NCBI RefSeq assembly: GCF_000315015.1
Contig: NZ_BAEP01000004.1
Location: 186,001 to 250,000 of the forward strand
From: Paraglaciecola mesophila KMM 241
GTDB lineage: Bacteria > Pseudomonadota > Gammaproteobacteria > Enterobacterales > Alteromonadaceae
Length of the DNA: 64,000 nucleotides
Direction of reading: 5' to 3'
The notes under the pieces were generated by a model that ran no database searches, had not been told where the DNA came from, and worked only from the letters and a program-made list of their open reading frames with translations. Of this stretch, positions 48,668 to 57,959 are shown in pieces. A program made the translations under genes and the position numbers. Numbering within the stretch: position 1 is the stretch's first letter; every line of letters begins with the position of its first letter.

Positions 48668-51289
48668 TTACGGACGCTCAATGACCAGTCTGAAATACAC
48701 CAAATTATCTAGATCATTATCTGCTGACCAAATCCACTTGGCACCAGCGGAGCCATTCAACCGGCTTACCCGTGAACGCCAAGGCTGAGCACCATACGCC
48801 CCGTAAGCAGTGGCGTTATCCCAGCTACTATCATCAAAGTCTTGGCTGTTCCATCCTTCTAAAGTTTGAGTTGAAATTTTCCAATCGCTGTCACTAACAA
48901 TAACCCCTTGCTCAGTCTCTATTTTGGCAATAAGCGCCGCTATGCCGTCAACATCTTGCGCTTTAACAGCCAGTACATTGCGACCAGAAACGAGTTCAAC
49001 GGTATAACTTTTAGCGTACATCCAGTTTGTAGACGAGCCTAAGAACACCCCGTTAAAATAGGTATCCTCGAAATTATCAACTGAAATAGTAATCGTCGCC
49101 GTCTCAGAGGTCATGGGCGCTGCAGCAATAGACAAATTCAGCTCCAGCTGAGCTTGCTCTCCAGTGGTATCAGTTGCCTCAACCGTGAATACAAACTCGC
49201 CTGCGGCATTGGGTGTGCCTGCTAACTCGCCACTTTGCTCATCTAGCGACAATCCGCTGGGTAAGCCCCCACTAACCACAGACCATACGAATGATTCGCT
49301 GCCACCACTGGCGCTTAAAGTCACGGAGTAAGCTTCACCCACCTGACCTGCAACTAATGCTTGGGCGTTGATGATGACAGGCTCAGGCGCCGGTTCGTCA
49401 CTTGCCGTGATGTGATAACGAAAATACACAGTGTTGTCGTCATAACGCGCATCTGACCAAAGCCACTGTGCTTGGCTGTTGCTTGGCCACCATTTTACTT
49501 TTTTATACCATGGCCATACGCCGTAGTAACCATAGGTGCTGGCCGCTTGCCACTGACTATCATCGAAATCAGTTTGCTGCCATCCGTCAACAAATTCAGT
49601 GGACACTTTCCAGTTTTCATCACTGTAAAATGGCTGTCCATCAAGATCTAACTGGGCTATTAATGCGGCCAAGCCGTCAACATCCATCGCTTTCACCGCT
49701 AAAACGTTATCCACCTGAGTCACATTTACGTTATATAACTTACTGGTTTTCCAATCGCTGGACCCACCTAACAACACACCATTAAAATATAGCTCTTCTG
49801 AGTTATCGACACTGATTCGAATGCTGAGCTGCTGGTCTATTTCAGGCTGTGGCATTAAGTTTTCGGCCGCCGCCCCAATAGCGATGCGTCCAAACGTCAA
49901 TGAACCGGAATCGACTGCTTTAGCTGTGTTCAATAAAGCACTTAAAATTTGCGTTTTATCTGGTGTATTTTCTAGAGAAGCCAGCGCTGCAAAGGCGCCC
50001 GCAACATGGGGAGCTGCCATCGAAGTGCCTTGCGCAGAACCGTATTTGCCACCTAGAACAGATGATTGAATACTGGTGCCTGGTGCAAGTAGAGTAAGAA
50101 AGTCAGCTTTGTTGGTAAACCAAGCCAAACCATCACTGTCAGTTGTGGCACCGACGCTAACGGCATTACTCACGCAACCTGGCGCACTGATTTTATTGCC
50201 GTAGCCGTTATTACCTGAGGCGATAACAACAGCGATCCCCGCATCATTCAACTTACTGACCGCGCTAGCATAACTGCGATTGGCTGAGTCACATGTACTT
50301 TGCGTTAAATAGCCACCAGCGCCTAAACTGATGTTCACAGCAGGGATCGAATAGGTGTTACGCAGGGTGTAAACCCGCTCTAACCCTTGAATAACGTCGG
50401 AGTCATAAGCGCCTAAACAAGGCGGACTACCGCTACAATAATCATTGTCTAATATTTTCGAGAACACCTGAATAGCAATAATGTCAGCGTCTTTTGCCAC
50501 CCCATGCAGGTTTTCGCTGCTGCCTGCAACGATACCAGCCACGTGGGTCCCGTGATAACAACCACTGAAATCACAGGCTTGTGCTGCGCCTTGGGCTACT
50601 TCATCATTATTACCACTTGGGCAAACTGAATCAGAAAAGCCCGAACTGCGATTAGTAGAAAAACATGCTTCTGACACTACTTTAGCGCTTAAAAAAGGGT
50701 GATCAGATTCAACACCTGAATCAAGCACAGCCACCGTCTGCCCCGCTCCAGTTGCTCCTATTTCATAAGCGTTTTCAGTGCCGATAATATCGGTGCTTTG
50801 TGCCAACGAAGGCTGACGAATTTGGTCTATTTGAATACTCTTAACTTGGGATGATTTTTCTAACACACTCAGGGCTTTAGTATCTATGTCATACACAACC
50901 AAAGGCATGTGAGTAAAGCTGTGTTTGAGTACCGCGCCTGATTGATTGAGCGTTGCTTGCAAGTTAGCTTGTGCGCTGGCAATCGCTTGCAAGGCAAATT
51001 GCTCATTGGCCTGCTCCTGCGCCTCTGCGGACGTTTCAGTGGTGGCTCCTTCGGAATCAGATTGTAGCGCGGATGCCCCGTGGTTCGTCGCAAGGTTAAG
51101 TTCGACTATTACCCGAATCGTGTCTTCTTTTTGTAACTGGCTAACAAGCAATTCATGTTGCTTAGCGCTTAGAACACTAGGCTGGAGCTCAGCTTCAGTC
51201 AGTTCAATTGCCGCGCTGTTTGCAGCAAAAAATACACACAAACAACCCACAAAGTAGCCTGTGAATCGGTCTAAAAGATCATTTTTCAT
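48668..51289 (-). CDS. Secreted subtilisin-like S8 serine protease with duplicated C-terminal domain
   Basis: 873-residue exported protease. Signal peptide about residues 1-27, I9-like prodomain (about 55-160), then the S8 catalytic domain. Catalytic Asp190 lies in VAVLDSGVESDHP, His246 in YHGTHVAGIVAGS, oxyanion Asn360 in VVIASGNNG and Ser423 in GTSMAAPHVAGA. Downstream come a first copy of a ~140-residue domain (about 488-630), a putative Ig-fold He_PIG domain (about 640-725) and a second copy (about 733-873). The copies share ISVDN-YFNG, NVLAVKA-DVDG-AALIA and DFDDS-W. They may bind polysaccharide or another polymer. Confidence 0.93.
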   Translation of the reverse strand: MKNDLLDRFTGYFVGCLCVFFAANSAAIELTEAELQPSVLSAKQHELLVSQLQKEDTIRVIVELNLATNHGASALQSDSEGATTETSAEAQEQANEQFALQAIASAQANLQATLNQSGAVLKHSFTHMPLVVYDIDTKALSVLEKSSQVKSIQIDQIRQPSLAQSTDIIGTENAYEIGATGAGQTVAVLDSGVESDHPFLSAKVVSEACFSTNRSSGFSDSVCPSGNNDEVAQGAAQACDFSGCYHGTHVAGIVAGSSENLHGVAKDADIIAIQVFSKILDNDYCSGSPPCLGAYDSDVIQGLERVYTLRNTYSIPAVNISLGAGGYLTQSTCDSANRSYASAVSKLNDAGIAVVIASGNNGYGNKISAPGCVSNAVSVGATTDSDGLAWFTNKADFLTLLAPGTSIQSSVLGGKYGSAQGTSMAAPHVAGAFAALASLENTPDKTQILSALLNTAKAVDSGSLTFGRIAIGAAAENLMPQPEIDQQLSIRISVDNSEELYFNGVLLGGSSDWKTSKLYNVNVTQVDNVLAVKAMDVDGLAALIAQLDLDGQPFYSDENWKVSTEFVDGWQQTDFDDSQWQAASTYGYYGVWPWYKKVKWWPSNSQAQWLWSDARYDDNTVYFRYHITASDEPAPEPVIINAQALVAGQVGEAYSVTLSASGGSESFVWSVVSGGLPSGLSLDEQSGELAGTPNAAGEFVFTVEATDTTGEQAQLELNLSIAAAPMTSETATITISVDNFEDTYFNGVFLGSSTNWMYAKSYTVELVSGRNVLAVKAQDVDGIAALIAKIETEQGVIVSDSDWKISTQTLEGWNSQDFDDSSWDNATAYGAYGAQPWRSRVSRLNGSAGAKWIWSADNDLDNLVYFRLVIERP

Positions 51290-51690
51290 GATTTATCTCG
51301 CAAAGCAGTAAACACTTATCTTACTCTATAAGTGTTGTTAAGTTCGGGAAGTAAGGTATCGAAATTCAGACTATCGAATACCCTCCTTTCAAGGCTGTTC
51401 GAAACATAACTTCGTATGTCACCCAAGTAATACATAGTCACTTTGAATAACAACTAGCCTTTAGTTTTAAACACAATGTTAAATTTTTATGAGCTATGTA
51501 CTTTAATTCTATATAGCGAATGCAAACTTTAGGTTACGCAAGGTATGATTCTGCCACAGCAAGTCCTAGATGGGTATATAAGGCGAAGCTGAGCAACCAA
51601 AAACGAATACAAAATAGCCGTTGCAAACATTAGGTAGAGCGCGAAATTTACCTCGCTGTAACATTTATTCGACACACAGAGATATATCAC
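51290..51690. other. Divergent intergenic region, protease / amtB
   Basis: Holds both promoters; no gene seen. A perfect 9-bp inverted repeat, AACACTTAT (51311-51319) and ATAAGTGTT (51328-51336), lies 22-47 bases upstream of the protease start and could be an operator or 5' hairpin. I did not find a sigma-54 (GG-N10-GC) element for amtB. Confidence 0.5.
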
Positions 51691-52899
51691 ATGCAAGATG
51701 TCACAAGCGCCACCGAGTTATTAGTGCAAAGTTCTAATACTTATTTTTTACTCATCGGCGCCATCATGGTTTTTGCCATGCACGCAGGCTTTGCTTTTTT
51801 AGAAGTTGGTACCGTACGCCACAAAAATCAGGTCAACGCATTAGTTAAGATCATCACGGATTTTGGTGTGTCTTGTGTTGCTTACTTTTTCATTGGTTAT
51901 TGGGTCGCGTACGACACCACATTTTATAGCAGCGCAAGCGAGCTGACCGCCAACAATGGTTACGACCTAGTTAAGTTTTTCTTCTTGATGACGTTTGCTG
52001 CTGCCATTCCCGCCATTATTTCTGGGGGTATCGCTGAGCGTGCCAAGTTTAACCCTTTCTTACTCGCATCTGCCGTCATCGTTGCCTTGGTGTATCCCTT
52101 CTTTGAGGGCATAGTGTGGAACGGCAATTACGGCGTGCAAGACTGGATAGAGCAAACGACTGGCGCCCCATTCCATGACTTTGCAGGCTCAGTTGTTGTA
52201 CACGGTATCGGCGGTTGGTTAGCCCTAGTGGCGGTGTATTTCTTAGGTTTGCGTAATGGCCGGGTTAAAGACAAAAAGCTCATCGCCTTTGCCCCGTCTA
52301 ACATTCCGTTTCTTGCACTCGGAACATGGATTTTATGTATCGGTTGGTTTGGCTTTAATGTCATGTCAGCACAAACCCTTGATGGCATCAGCGGATTAGT
52401 AGCCATGAACTCCCTTATGGCCATGGCCGGTGGTATTATTGCCGCTTGGTTATTTGGCAAAAATGATCCCGGTTTTGTTCACAACGGCCCCCTTGCCGGC
52501 CTAGTGGCTATCTGTGCGGGCTCGGATATTGTGCATCCTATTGGTGCGCTAGCCATTGGTGTGGTAGCAGGTTGGCTATTTGTCACCTTATTTACTTTTG
52601 TTCAAAAAAGTAAAAAATTAGATGATGTGCTAGGTGTTTGGCCATTGCACGGTCTATGTGGTGCATGGGGCGGTATCGCAGCGGGTATTTTTGGCAGCGA
52701 AAGTCTAGGTGGATTGGGCGGCGTCAGTATCACCGCCCAAGTGATTGGCACCATAGGCGGTATTCTTGTCGCACTTATAGGTGGGGTGATTGTTTACGGT
52801 TTAATTAACACCATCACGGGGCTGCGTTTAACAGAAGAAGAAGAATACAACGGCGCCGATTTAACCATTCACCGTATTGGCTCAACCAACGACGACTAA
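51691..52899 (+). CDS. amtB: Ammonium transporter
   Basis: Amt/Rh family channel for ammonium uptake, 402 residues and eleven TMs. The conserved Asp of the periplasmic site and the pore His pair are visible (HDFAGSVVVHGIGGWLALVA; WPLHGLCGAWGGIAAG). AIPAIISGGIAERAKF is a family signature. No signal peptide is obvious and the C-tail is short. A glnK gene, usual next to amtB, is absent here. Control of expression is not evident. Confidence 0.96.
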   Translation: MQDVTSATELLVQSSNTYFLLIGAIMVFAMHAGFAFLEVGTVRHKNQVNALVKIITDFGVSCVAYFFIGYWVAYDTTFYSSASELTANNGYDLVKFFFLMTFAAAIPAIISGGIAERAKFNPFLLASAVIVALVYPFFEGIVWNGNYGVQDWIEQTTGAPFHDFAGSVVVHGIGGWLALVAVYFLGLRNGRVKDKKLIAFAPSNIPFLALGTWILCIGWFGFNVMSAQTLDGISGLVAMNSLMAMAGGIIAAWLFGKNDPGFVHNGPLAGLVAICAGSDIVHPIGALAIGVVAGWLFVTLFTFVQKSKKLDDVLGVWPLHGLCGAWGGIAAGIFGSESLGGLGGVSITAQVIGTIGGILVALIGGVIVYGLINTITGLRLTEEEEYNGADLTIHRIGSTNDD

Positions 52900-52922
52900 C
52901 CACCTTATTGAATTTAACCTAC

Positions 52923-52943
52923 CCGCCGCTGCAATAGCGGCGG
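52923..52943. terminator. Hairpin between convergent amtB and lysR
   Basis: CCGCCGCT and AGCGGCGG with a 5-base loop. The T tract is weak on both sides, so termination is probable rather than certain. Confidence 0.6.
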
Positions 52944-52957
52944 CTTATTTACACCAC

Positions 52958-53866
52958 CTAATTTATAAAAATTCCGTCAAATAACGCTCTTAGCCATGAG
53001 AGAGCAGAATCCTGTTCAGTGTTTTTATGCCAGTAAAGGTGCGTGGAAATATCAGCTATGTTGATGGGCAAACTGACCATTTGCACATCATCTTGCTTAA
53101 GATGCTCAGCAATTCTGCGCGGTACCGTCAGTAAATGATTAGAGCAGGCCACCATGCCCTTCGCAGAGCAATAGTTCTGACAACGGATCACGACTTTGCG
53201 TGACAAACCTTGTTGTTGAAAGAGTAGGTCCTCAACCGATGCGCCACTTGAACGATTCGATACCCCTATGTGCTCGGCATTAAAATAAGCGTCCTTGGTC
53301 AGGCTCTCTCCCAAAGGATGGTTTTTACGCACCAAGACACAAAATTCATCGTCTATCAGTTTTTGGTGCAATACAGGAGATTTTATCGGCAATGCAACGT
53401 CTAAAGCTAAATCGATATGACCAGCGCCTAGATCACGCGTCAGGGTAATGCGATCGACCCTGACGCTAGAAAATGTCACCTTCGGTGCCAGTAAAGCGAG
53501 TCGCTCAGTGAGTGCTGGCAAGATGCTCGGCTCTAACGCGTAATGCATACCAATTCTAAAATGGTGCTCACTGGTTAACGGCTGAAACTCTCCCCAGTGC
53601 TGCATTATTTGGCGTAATCGGGTCAGATTATCAATGATCAGCGGGGCCATTCGTTGGCATGCTGGCGTGGGCAGCATACGATTGTTACTACGTTGAAATA
53701 ATGGGTCTCCTAGGCATTCGCGTAAACGCTTAATGGAATGGCTCACCGCAGAGGGGGTAATGTGCAGAGCGTCTGCGGTACGTGTCATATTCTGTTCTAC
53801 ATACAAACTTTCAAAAACTTTTAACAAGTTCAGATCGAGCTTTTTAAGAGCGTGAACGTCAGCCAT
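52958..53866 (-). CDS. LysR family transcriptional regulator
   Basis: 302 residues. The winged HTH is clear at the N-terminus (LNLLKVFESLYVEQNMTRTA, ITPSAVSHSIKRLRECLGDP), followed by the periplasmic-binding-like effector domain. Divergent from the acyl-CoA dehydrogenase operon with 127 bases between, the usual place for a LysR regulator of the neighbouring genes. Effector unknown; a hydroxyacyl or acyl-CoA intermediate would be a reasonable guess. Confidence 0.93.
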   Translation of the reverse strand: MADVHALKKLDLNLLKVFESLYVEQNMTRTADALHITPSAVSHSIKRLRECLGDPLFQRSNNRMLPTPACQRMAPLIIDNLTRLRQIMQHWGEFQPLTSEHHFRIGMHYALEPSILPALTERLALLAPKVTFSSVRVDRITLTRDLGAGHIDLALDVALPIKSPVLHQKLIDDEFCVLVRKNHPLGESLTKDAYFNAEHIGVSNRSSGASVEDLLFQQQGLSRKVVIRCQNYCSAKGMVACSNHLLTVPRRIAEHLKQDDVQMVSLPINIADISTHLYWHKNTEQDSALSWLRALFDGIFIN

Positions 53867-53993
53867 AATCGCACCAGAAAAAATGAATAGTATTCATAGT
53901 ATACCTGTACTATTTTTCATTTCATTCAATTTAAAAATACCGTTATGCTCCACCCATACAATGTAAGACATTAACGAACAGTAAGGATAAATC

Positions 53994-55214
53994 ATGGATT
54001 TTGCTCATAGTGAAAAAACTCAAGATTATATTGCCCGCGTAAAAGCATTTATGGATGAACATGTTTACCCAGTAGAAGAGCAGATGTATCGTGAAACGGA
54101 AGAACTAAACCCCACCGGCGACTGGACAAAGTGGCAGATGCATCCTTTTATCGAACCACTCAAAAAGAAAGCGCAACAAGCCGGTTTATGGAATTTATTC
54201 TTACCAGACGATGAGTTAGGCCAAGGCCTGACCACATTAGAATACGCACCTTTAGCTGAAGAAATGGGGCGTGTGTTATTCGCCTCTGAAATCTTCAACT
54301 GCAACGCACCCGATACGGGCAATATGGAAGTGCTTTACCATTTTGGTAACGAGCAGCAAAAAGACCAATGGCTTAAGCCATTACTGGCAGGCGAAATTCG
54401 CTCAGTGTTTGGTATGACCGAGCCAGATGTTGCCTCATCTGATGCCACGAACATGCAAGCCACAGTAGAAGTGGATGGCGATGAATTGGTGCTTAACGGC
54501 AAAAAGTGGTGGTCAACAGGTTTAGGCCATCCGAATGCCAAAGTGACTATTTTCATGGCGTTGTCAAACCCTGAGAATAACAAGCACAGCCAACACAGTA
54601 TGGTGATTGTGCCCCTTGATACCCCAGGCATTGAAATTAAACGCATGCTCAGTGCCTATGGTGATTTTGATGCGCCGTCTGGTCACGGTGAAATGCACTT
54701 CACTGATGTTCGCGTACCAAAAGAAAACTTACTCGTAGGGTTAGGTCAAGGTTTTGCAATCGCACAGGGCCGCTTAGGGCCGGGCCGAATTCACCATTGT
54801 ATGCGTTCGATTGGCGCAGCAGAAAAAGCCTTAGAACTTGCCATGAAACGTAGTATGAGCCGCAGCGCATTTGGGAAGCCTTTACTTAAGCTCGGTGGTA
54901 ACGGTGAACGTATCGCTCAAGCCCGTATCGCCATTCATCAAGCGCGCTTAATGACACTCCATGCAGCGTGGAAAATCGACGAAGTGGGCGTTAAAAATGC
55001 CATGACTGAGATTTCTGCAATAAAAGTGGCTGTGCCTAAAATGTTGCAGGACGTGGTTGATATGTCAGTACAACTGCACGGAGGTGCAGGCATGTGCAGT
55101 GACTTCCCACTGGCTCGATTTGCAGCCGGCGCCCGAGCGCTGCGTTTAGCCGATGGTCCTGATGAAGTACATATGGGCATGGTAACTCGCTTAGAACTGA
55201 AGAAATACACCTAG
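53994..55214 (+). CDS. Acyl-CoA dehydrogenase, ACAD10/11-like
   Basis: FAD enzyme of 406 residues. Motifs: RSVFGMTEPDVASSDATNMQ (FAD/acyl site), GKKWWSTGLGHP, the Arg loop RSMSRSAFGKPLLKLGGNGE and the terminal GPDEVHMGMV. The glutamate-containing motif of ordinary dehydrogenases is replaced near the C-terminus by QLHGGAGMCSDFPLARFAAG. This is seen in ACAD10/ACAD11 proteins and in LvaC, where the enzyme handles phosphorylated hydroxyacyl-CoA. The next gene is a kinase of the matching type. Confidence 0.93.
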   Translation: MDFAHSEKTQDYIARVKAFMDEHVYPVEEQMYRETEELNPTGDWTKWQMHPFIEPLKKKAQQAGLWNLFLPDDELGQGLTTLEYAPLAEEMGRVLFASEIFNCNAPDTGNMEVLYHFGNEQQKDQWLKPLLAGEIRSVFGMTEPDVASSDATNMQATVEVDGDELVLNGKKWWSTGLGHPNAKVTIFMALSNPENNKHSQHSMVIVPLDTPGIEIKRMLSAYGDFDAPSGHGEMHFTDVRVPKENLLVGLGQGFAIAQGRLGPGRIHHCMRSIGAAEKALELAMKRSMSRSAFGKPLLKLGGNGERIAQARIAIHQARLMTLHAAWKIDEVGVKNAMTEISAIKVAVPKMLQDVVDMSVQLHGGAGMCSDFPLARFAAGARALRLADGPDEVHMGMVTRLELKKYT

Positions 55215-55215
55215 T

Positions 55216-56328
55216 ATGAGCGACACGACAAGCAGCAAAGCCGCGAATGCCCAATCAGAAATAGATCAAGCTGGCACCGTGCGCCAAGGCGAGGAGCTCA
55301 ATATTGAGTCCCTCTCACCTTGGCTTGCCAAGCAAATTGCAGGACTAAATGGCGTGCCAAAGGTGACTCAGTATGCCGGCGGTGCATCAAACTGGACATA
55401 CTGCTTGGCCTATAGCAACCCAACAGGCGTGGATACAGAAGTAATCTTGCGCCGTGGCCCTGCTGGCACCAAAGCCAAAGGTGCTCACGATATGGGCCGG
55501 GAACATAAACTGCAGGCCGCCTTAAAGCCGGTATATCAATATGTGCCGGAAATGCTCGCTCACTGTGAAGATGAGTCAATCATAGGGACTGAATTTTATG
55601 TAATGGAAAAGCTTAACGGCATCATTCCGCGCAAAAATATGCCCAAAGATTTACACCTATCCACCAGTGACACGCGAAAGCTATGCGAAAACGCCTTAGA
55701 CAGCCTAATTGAATTACATCAGGTTGATTACAAGGCAGCAGAGCTAAGCCATATTGCCAAGGGCGAAGGTTATACCCAACGCCAAATTGACGGTTGGATT
55801 GGTCGTTATCAAAAAGCTCGCACGTGGAACGTCCCTAAAGCGAATTATATCTGTGATTGGCTAAAAGCAAACATCCCTAGTGACGAGCATATATGCCTAA
55901 CCCATAATGACTTTCGCTTCGACAACCTAGTGCTCGATGCCCAAGAGCCAACACGTATTATTGGTGTACTTGATTGGGAACTCGCCACACTGGGTGATCC
56001 ACTGATGGATTTGGGCAACAGTTTAGCCTACTGGGTACAAGCGGATGATGACAAACTTGCCAAATCAACGCGTCGTCAACCTACCCACCTGCCCGGTATG
56101 TATTCACGTCAAGAAGTCATCGACTACTATTTGGATAAAACCGGTTTTAAAGTTGATAACTTCGCTTTTTATGAGGTGTACGGACTGTTTAGATTGGCAG
56201 CCATCGCCCAGCAAATTTATTATCGTTACCATCTTAAACAAACCAATAACCCGGCCTTTAAGAACATCTGGTTTTTCGTGCATTATTTGATGTGGCAATG
56301 CCGCAAAGCGATAAAGGGAAAACGTTAA
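55216..56328 (+). CDS. APH-family phosphotransferase (ACAD10/11 kinase-domain-like)
   Basis: Protein-kinase-fold small-molecule kinase of 370 residues. ATP-binding N-lobe is about residues 45-100 (VTQYAGGASNWTYCLAYSNP), Brenner motif LTHNDFRFDNLVLD, and DFG-equivalent VLDWELATLGDPLMDLGNSL. This subtype is fused to or adjacent to ACAD10/11 enzymes and, in LvaA, phosphorylates the 4-hydroxyl of hydroxyacyl-CoA. It starts one base after the dehydrogenase stop. Aminoglycoside resistance is not suggested by context. Confidence 0.9.
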   Translation: MSDTTSSKAANAQSEIDQAGTVRQGEELNIESLSPWLAKQIAGLNGVPKVTQYAGGASNWTYCLAYSNPTGVDTEVILRRGPAGTKAKGAHDMGREHKLQAALKPVYQYVPEMLAHCEDESIIGTEFYVMEKLNGIIPRKNMPKDLHLSTSDTRKLCENALDSLIELHQVDYKAAELSHIAKGEGYTQRQIDGWIGRYQKARTWNVPKANYICDWLKANIPSDEHICLTHNDFRFDNLVLDAQEPTRIIGVLDWELATLGDPLMDLGNSLAYWVQADDDKLAKSTRRQPTHLPGMYSRQEVIDYYLDKTGFKVDNFAFYEVYGLFRLAAIAQQIYYRYHLKQTNNPAFKNIWFFVHYLMWQCRKAIKGKR

Positions 56329-57033
56329 ATGGCCAGTATCTATTTGATCCGCCATGGGCAAGCCTCATTTGGCAAAGATGACTACGATTGTTTGTCTGAC
56401 GTCGGTCAACAACAAGCGACTCACTTGGGTGCGGATTTAGCCCGAAAAGGTATCTCTTTCGATAACGTCTTTCGTGGCGGCATGCTGCGCCATCAACAAA
56501 CGGCTGAAGCCTGTTTGCACGCCATGCACGCGCCGGCGCCAATTGTCGCTAATATGACAGTTAATTTAGACTGGAATGAATATGATCACCAAGATATTCT
56601 GGCGCAACTCGATCGAGACTTTGCTACCCCAAATGGCGTAAAACGCTATCTGTCTCAACAGGAAAAGCCTAACCAGGCATTGCAAAGCCTAGTGGATAAA
56701 GCGTTTTCCAGATGGATAAGTGATGATTTTGCCGAGCAATATACTGAGTCATGGTCCGCTTATCAGAAACGTATTCAGCAAGCCTTGCAAAGTACAGTTG
56801 CACAAGCACCGGGTGCGAAGCATATTGCCGTATTCAGCTCAGGCGGCCCTATTGCCCTTTTGAGTCAAATGCTACTTAAGGTCCCAGCGAATAACTTGAT
56901 GGACTTGAACTGGACATTGGTCAATGCGGGGGTAACTAAAATCATTGTCAGCAAGCACGGGCAGGTATTATCAAGTTTAAATGATCATTCCGCGTTTGAG
57001 GGCCATAACCGCCATCTCATCACGTACAAATAA
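56329..57033 (+). CDS. Histidine phosphatase superfamily protein
   Basis: Phosphoglycerate-mutase-like fold, 234 residues. The phospho-His motif LIRHGQASFGKDDYDCLSDV is at the start. The second Arg-His pair appears around FRGGMLRHQQTAEA and the late His/Gly loop IAVFSSGGPIALL. It abuts the kinase (zero gap), so it may act on a phosphorylated intermediate of the same pathway or on CoA derivatives; unproven. Confidence 0.9.
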   Translation: MASIYLIRHGQASFGKDDYDCLSDVGQQQATHLGADLARKGISFDNVFRGGMLRHQQTAEACLHAMHAPAPIVANMTVNLDWNEYDHQDILAQLDRDFATPNGVKRYLSQQEKPNQALQSLVDKAFSRWISDDFAEQYTESWSAYQKRIQQALQSTVAQAPGAKHIAVFSSGGPIALLSQMLLKVPANNLMDLNWTLVNAGVTKIIVSKHGQVLSSLNDHSAFEGHNRHLITYK

Positions 57034-57070
57034 CGATTGATAACGATCGATAACGATCGATAACGATTTC
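57031..57070 (+). repeat. Four tandem 10-bp units between the phosphatase and SDR genes
   Basis: Units TAACGATTGA, TAACGATCGA, TAACGATCGA and TAACGATTTC. The first includes the phosphatase stop codon. Two units carry Dam sites (GATC), and the region is partly self-complementary, so it could be a binding array or simple slippage. Confidence 0.9.
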
Positions 57071-57111
57071 TAATAATAAGCTAACAAAAACTAAAAAGAG
57101 ATACATTTAAC

Positions 57112-57861
57112 ATGACAAGAAAGAATATCGTCATTACAGGTGCTAGTTCTGGCCTAGGAAAAGGCATGGCCATTGAATTTGCTAAAATGGGCCGAAACTT
57201 AGGTCTATGTGCCCGCCGCGTAGAGCGCCTAGAAGAACTAAAAGCCGAATTACTGGCGATTAACCCTGATATCAATGTTTTCATTCGCCCTTTAGACGTG
57301 GACGATCACGCACAAGTGTTTGAGGTAATAAAAGGGTTTGCCGAAGAGATGGGCTCGCTAGACAGAGTAATAGTTAACGCAGGCATGGGCAAAGGTGCCT
57401 CGGTAGGCACGGGGTATTTTCATGCCAATAAGCAAACGGCTATCACTAACTTTGTTTCCGCGCTGGCACAGTGTGAAGTCAGCATGGAGATTTTCCGTGA
57501 ACAAAATGCGGGTCACTTAGTCACGATTTCATCTGTCAGCGCCGTTCGCGGTGCCCGCCGAGCGATGACGGTGTACGCAGCCACTAAAGCCGCGCTTACC
57601 TCAATGACCGAAGGTATTCGCATCGATGTTATGAACACCCCCATTAAAGTCACCACGATTCACCCTGGGTTTATTCAAAGTGAGATAAATGAGAAAGTGA
57701 AAACGGTGCCGTTTATCGTCGATACCAAGACCGGCTGTAAAGCCATGGTCAAGGCCATTGAAAAAGAAGTCGATAGCAGTTTTGTTCCAACATGGCCTTG
57801 GGCATTATTTCGCTATATTGCTCGTATTGCGCCGCTTAGCGTATTGGCAAAAATGAGTTAG
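57112..57861 (+). CDS. Short-chain dehydrogenase/reductase
   Basis: NAD(P)-dependent oxidoreductase of 249 residues with the classical SDR set: cofactor motif TGASSGLGKGMA (residues 8-19), NAGMGKG, Ser in TISSVSAVRG, and YxxxK in YAATKAALTS. The family covers many hydroxyacyl or ketone substrates. It is the last member of the acyl-CoA operon, separated by 78 bases that contain the 10-bp repeat. It could oxidise the 3-hydroxyacyl product, but this is inference. Confidence 0.92.
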   Translation: MTRKNIVITGASSGLGKGMAIEFAKMGRNLGLCARRVERLEELKAELLAINPDINVFIRPLDVDDHAQVFEVIKGFAEEMGSLDRVIVNAGMGKGASVGTGYFHANKQTAITNFVSALAQCEVSMEIFREQNAGHLVTISSVSAVRGARRAMTVYAATKAALTSMTEGIRIDVMNTPIKVTTIHPGFIQSEINEKVKTVPFIVDTKTGCKAMVKAIEKEVDSSFVPTWPWALFRYIARIAPLSVLAKMS

Positions 57862-57959
57862 AACAGGTGACACAATTAGTAAACGTTAGTTTTACCCCGT
57901 ACTATCGCTTTTTCTACTATGCTAAAAGCTTGCTGTTGTGTAGTAATCGGGTGATACGC

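Noticed and set aside
55216-56328. Aminoglycoside resistance kinase
   Set aside because: The fold is shared, but the position next to an ACAD10/11-like enzyme points to acyl-CoA metabolism.
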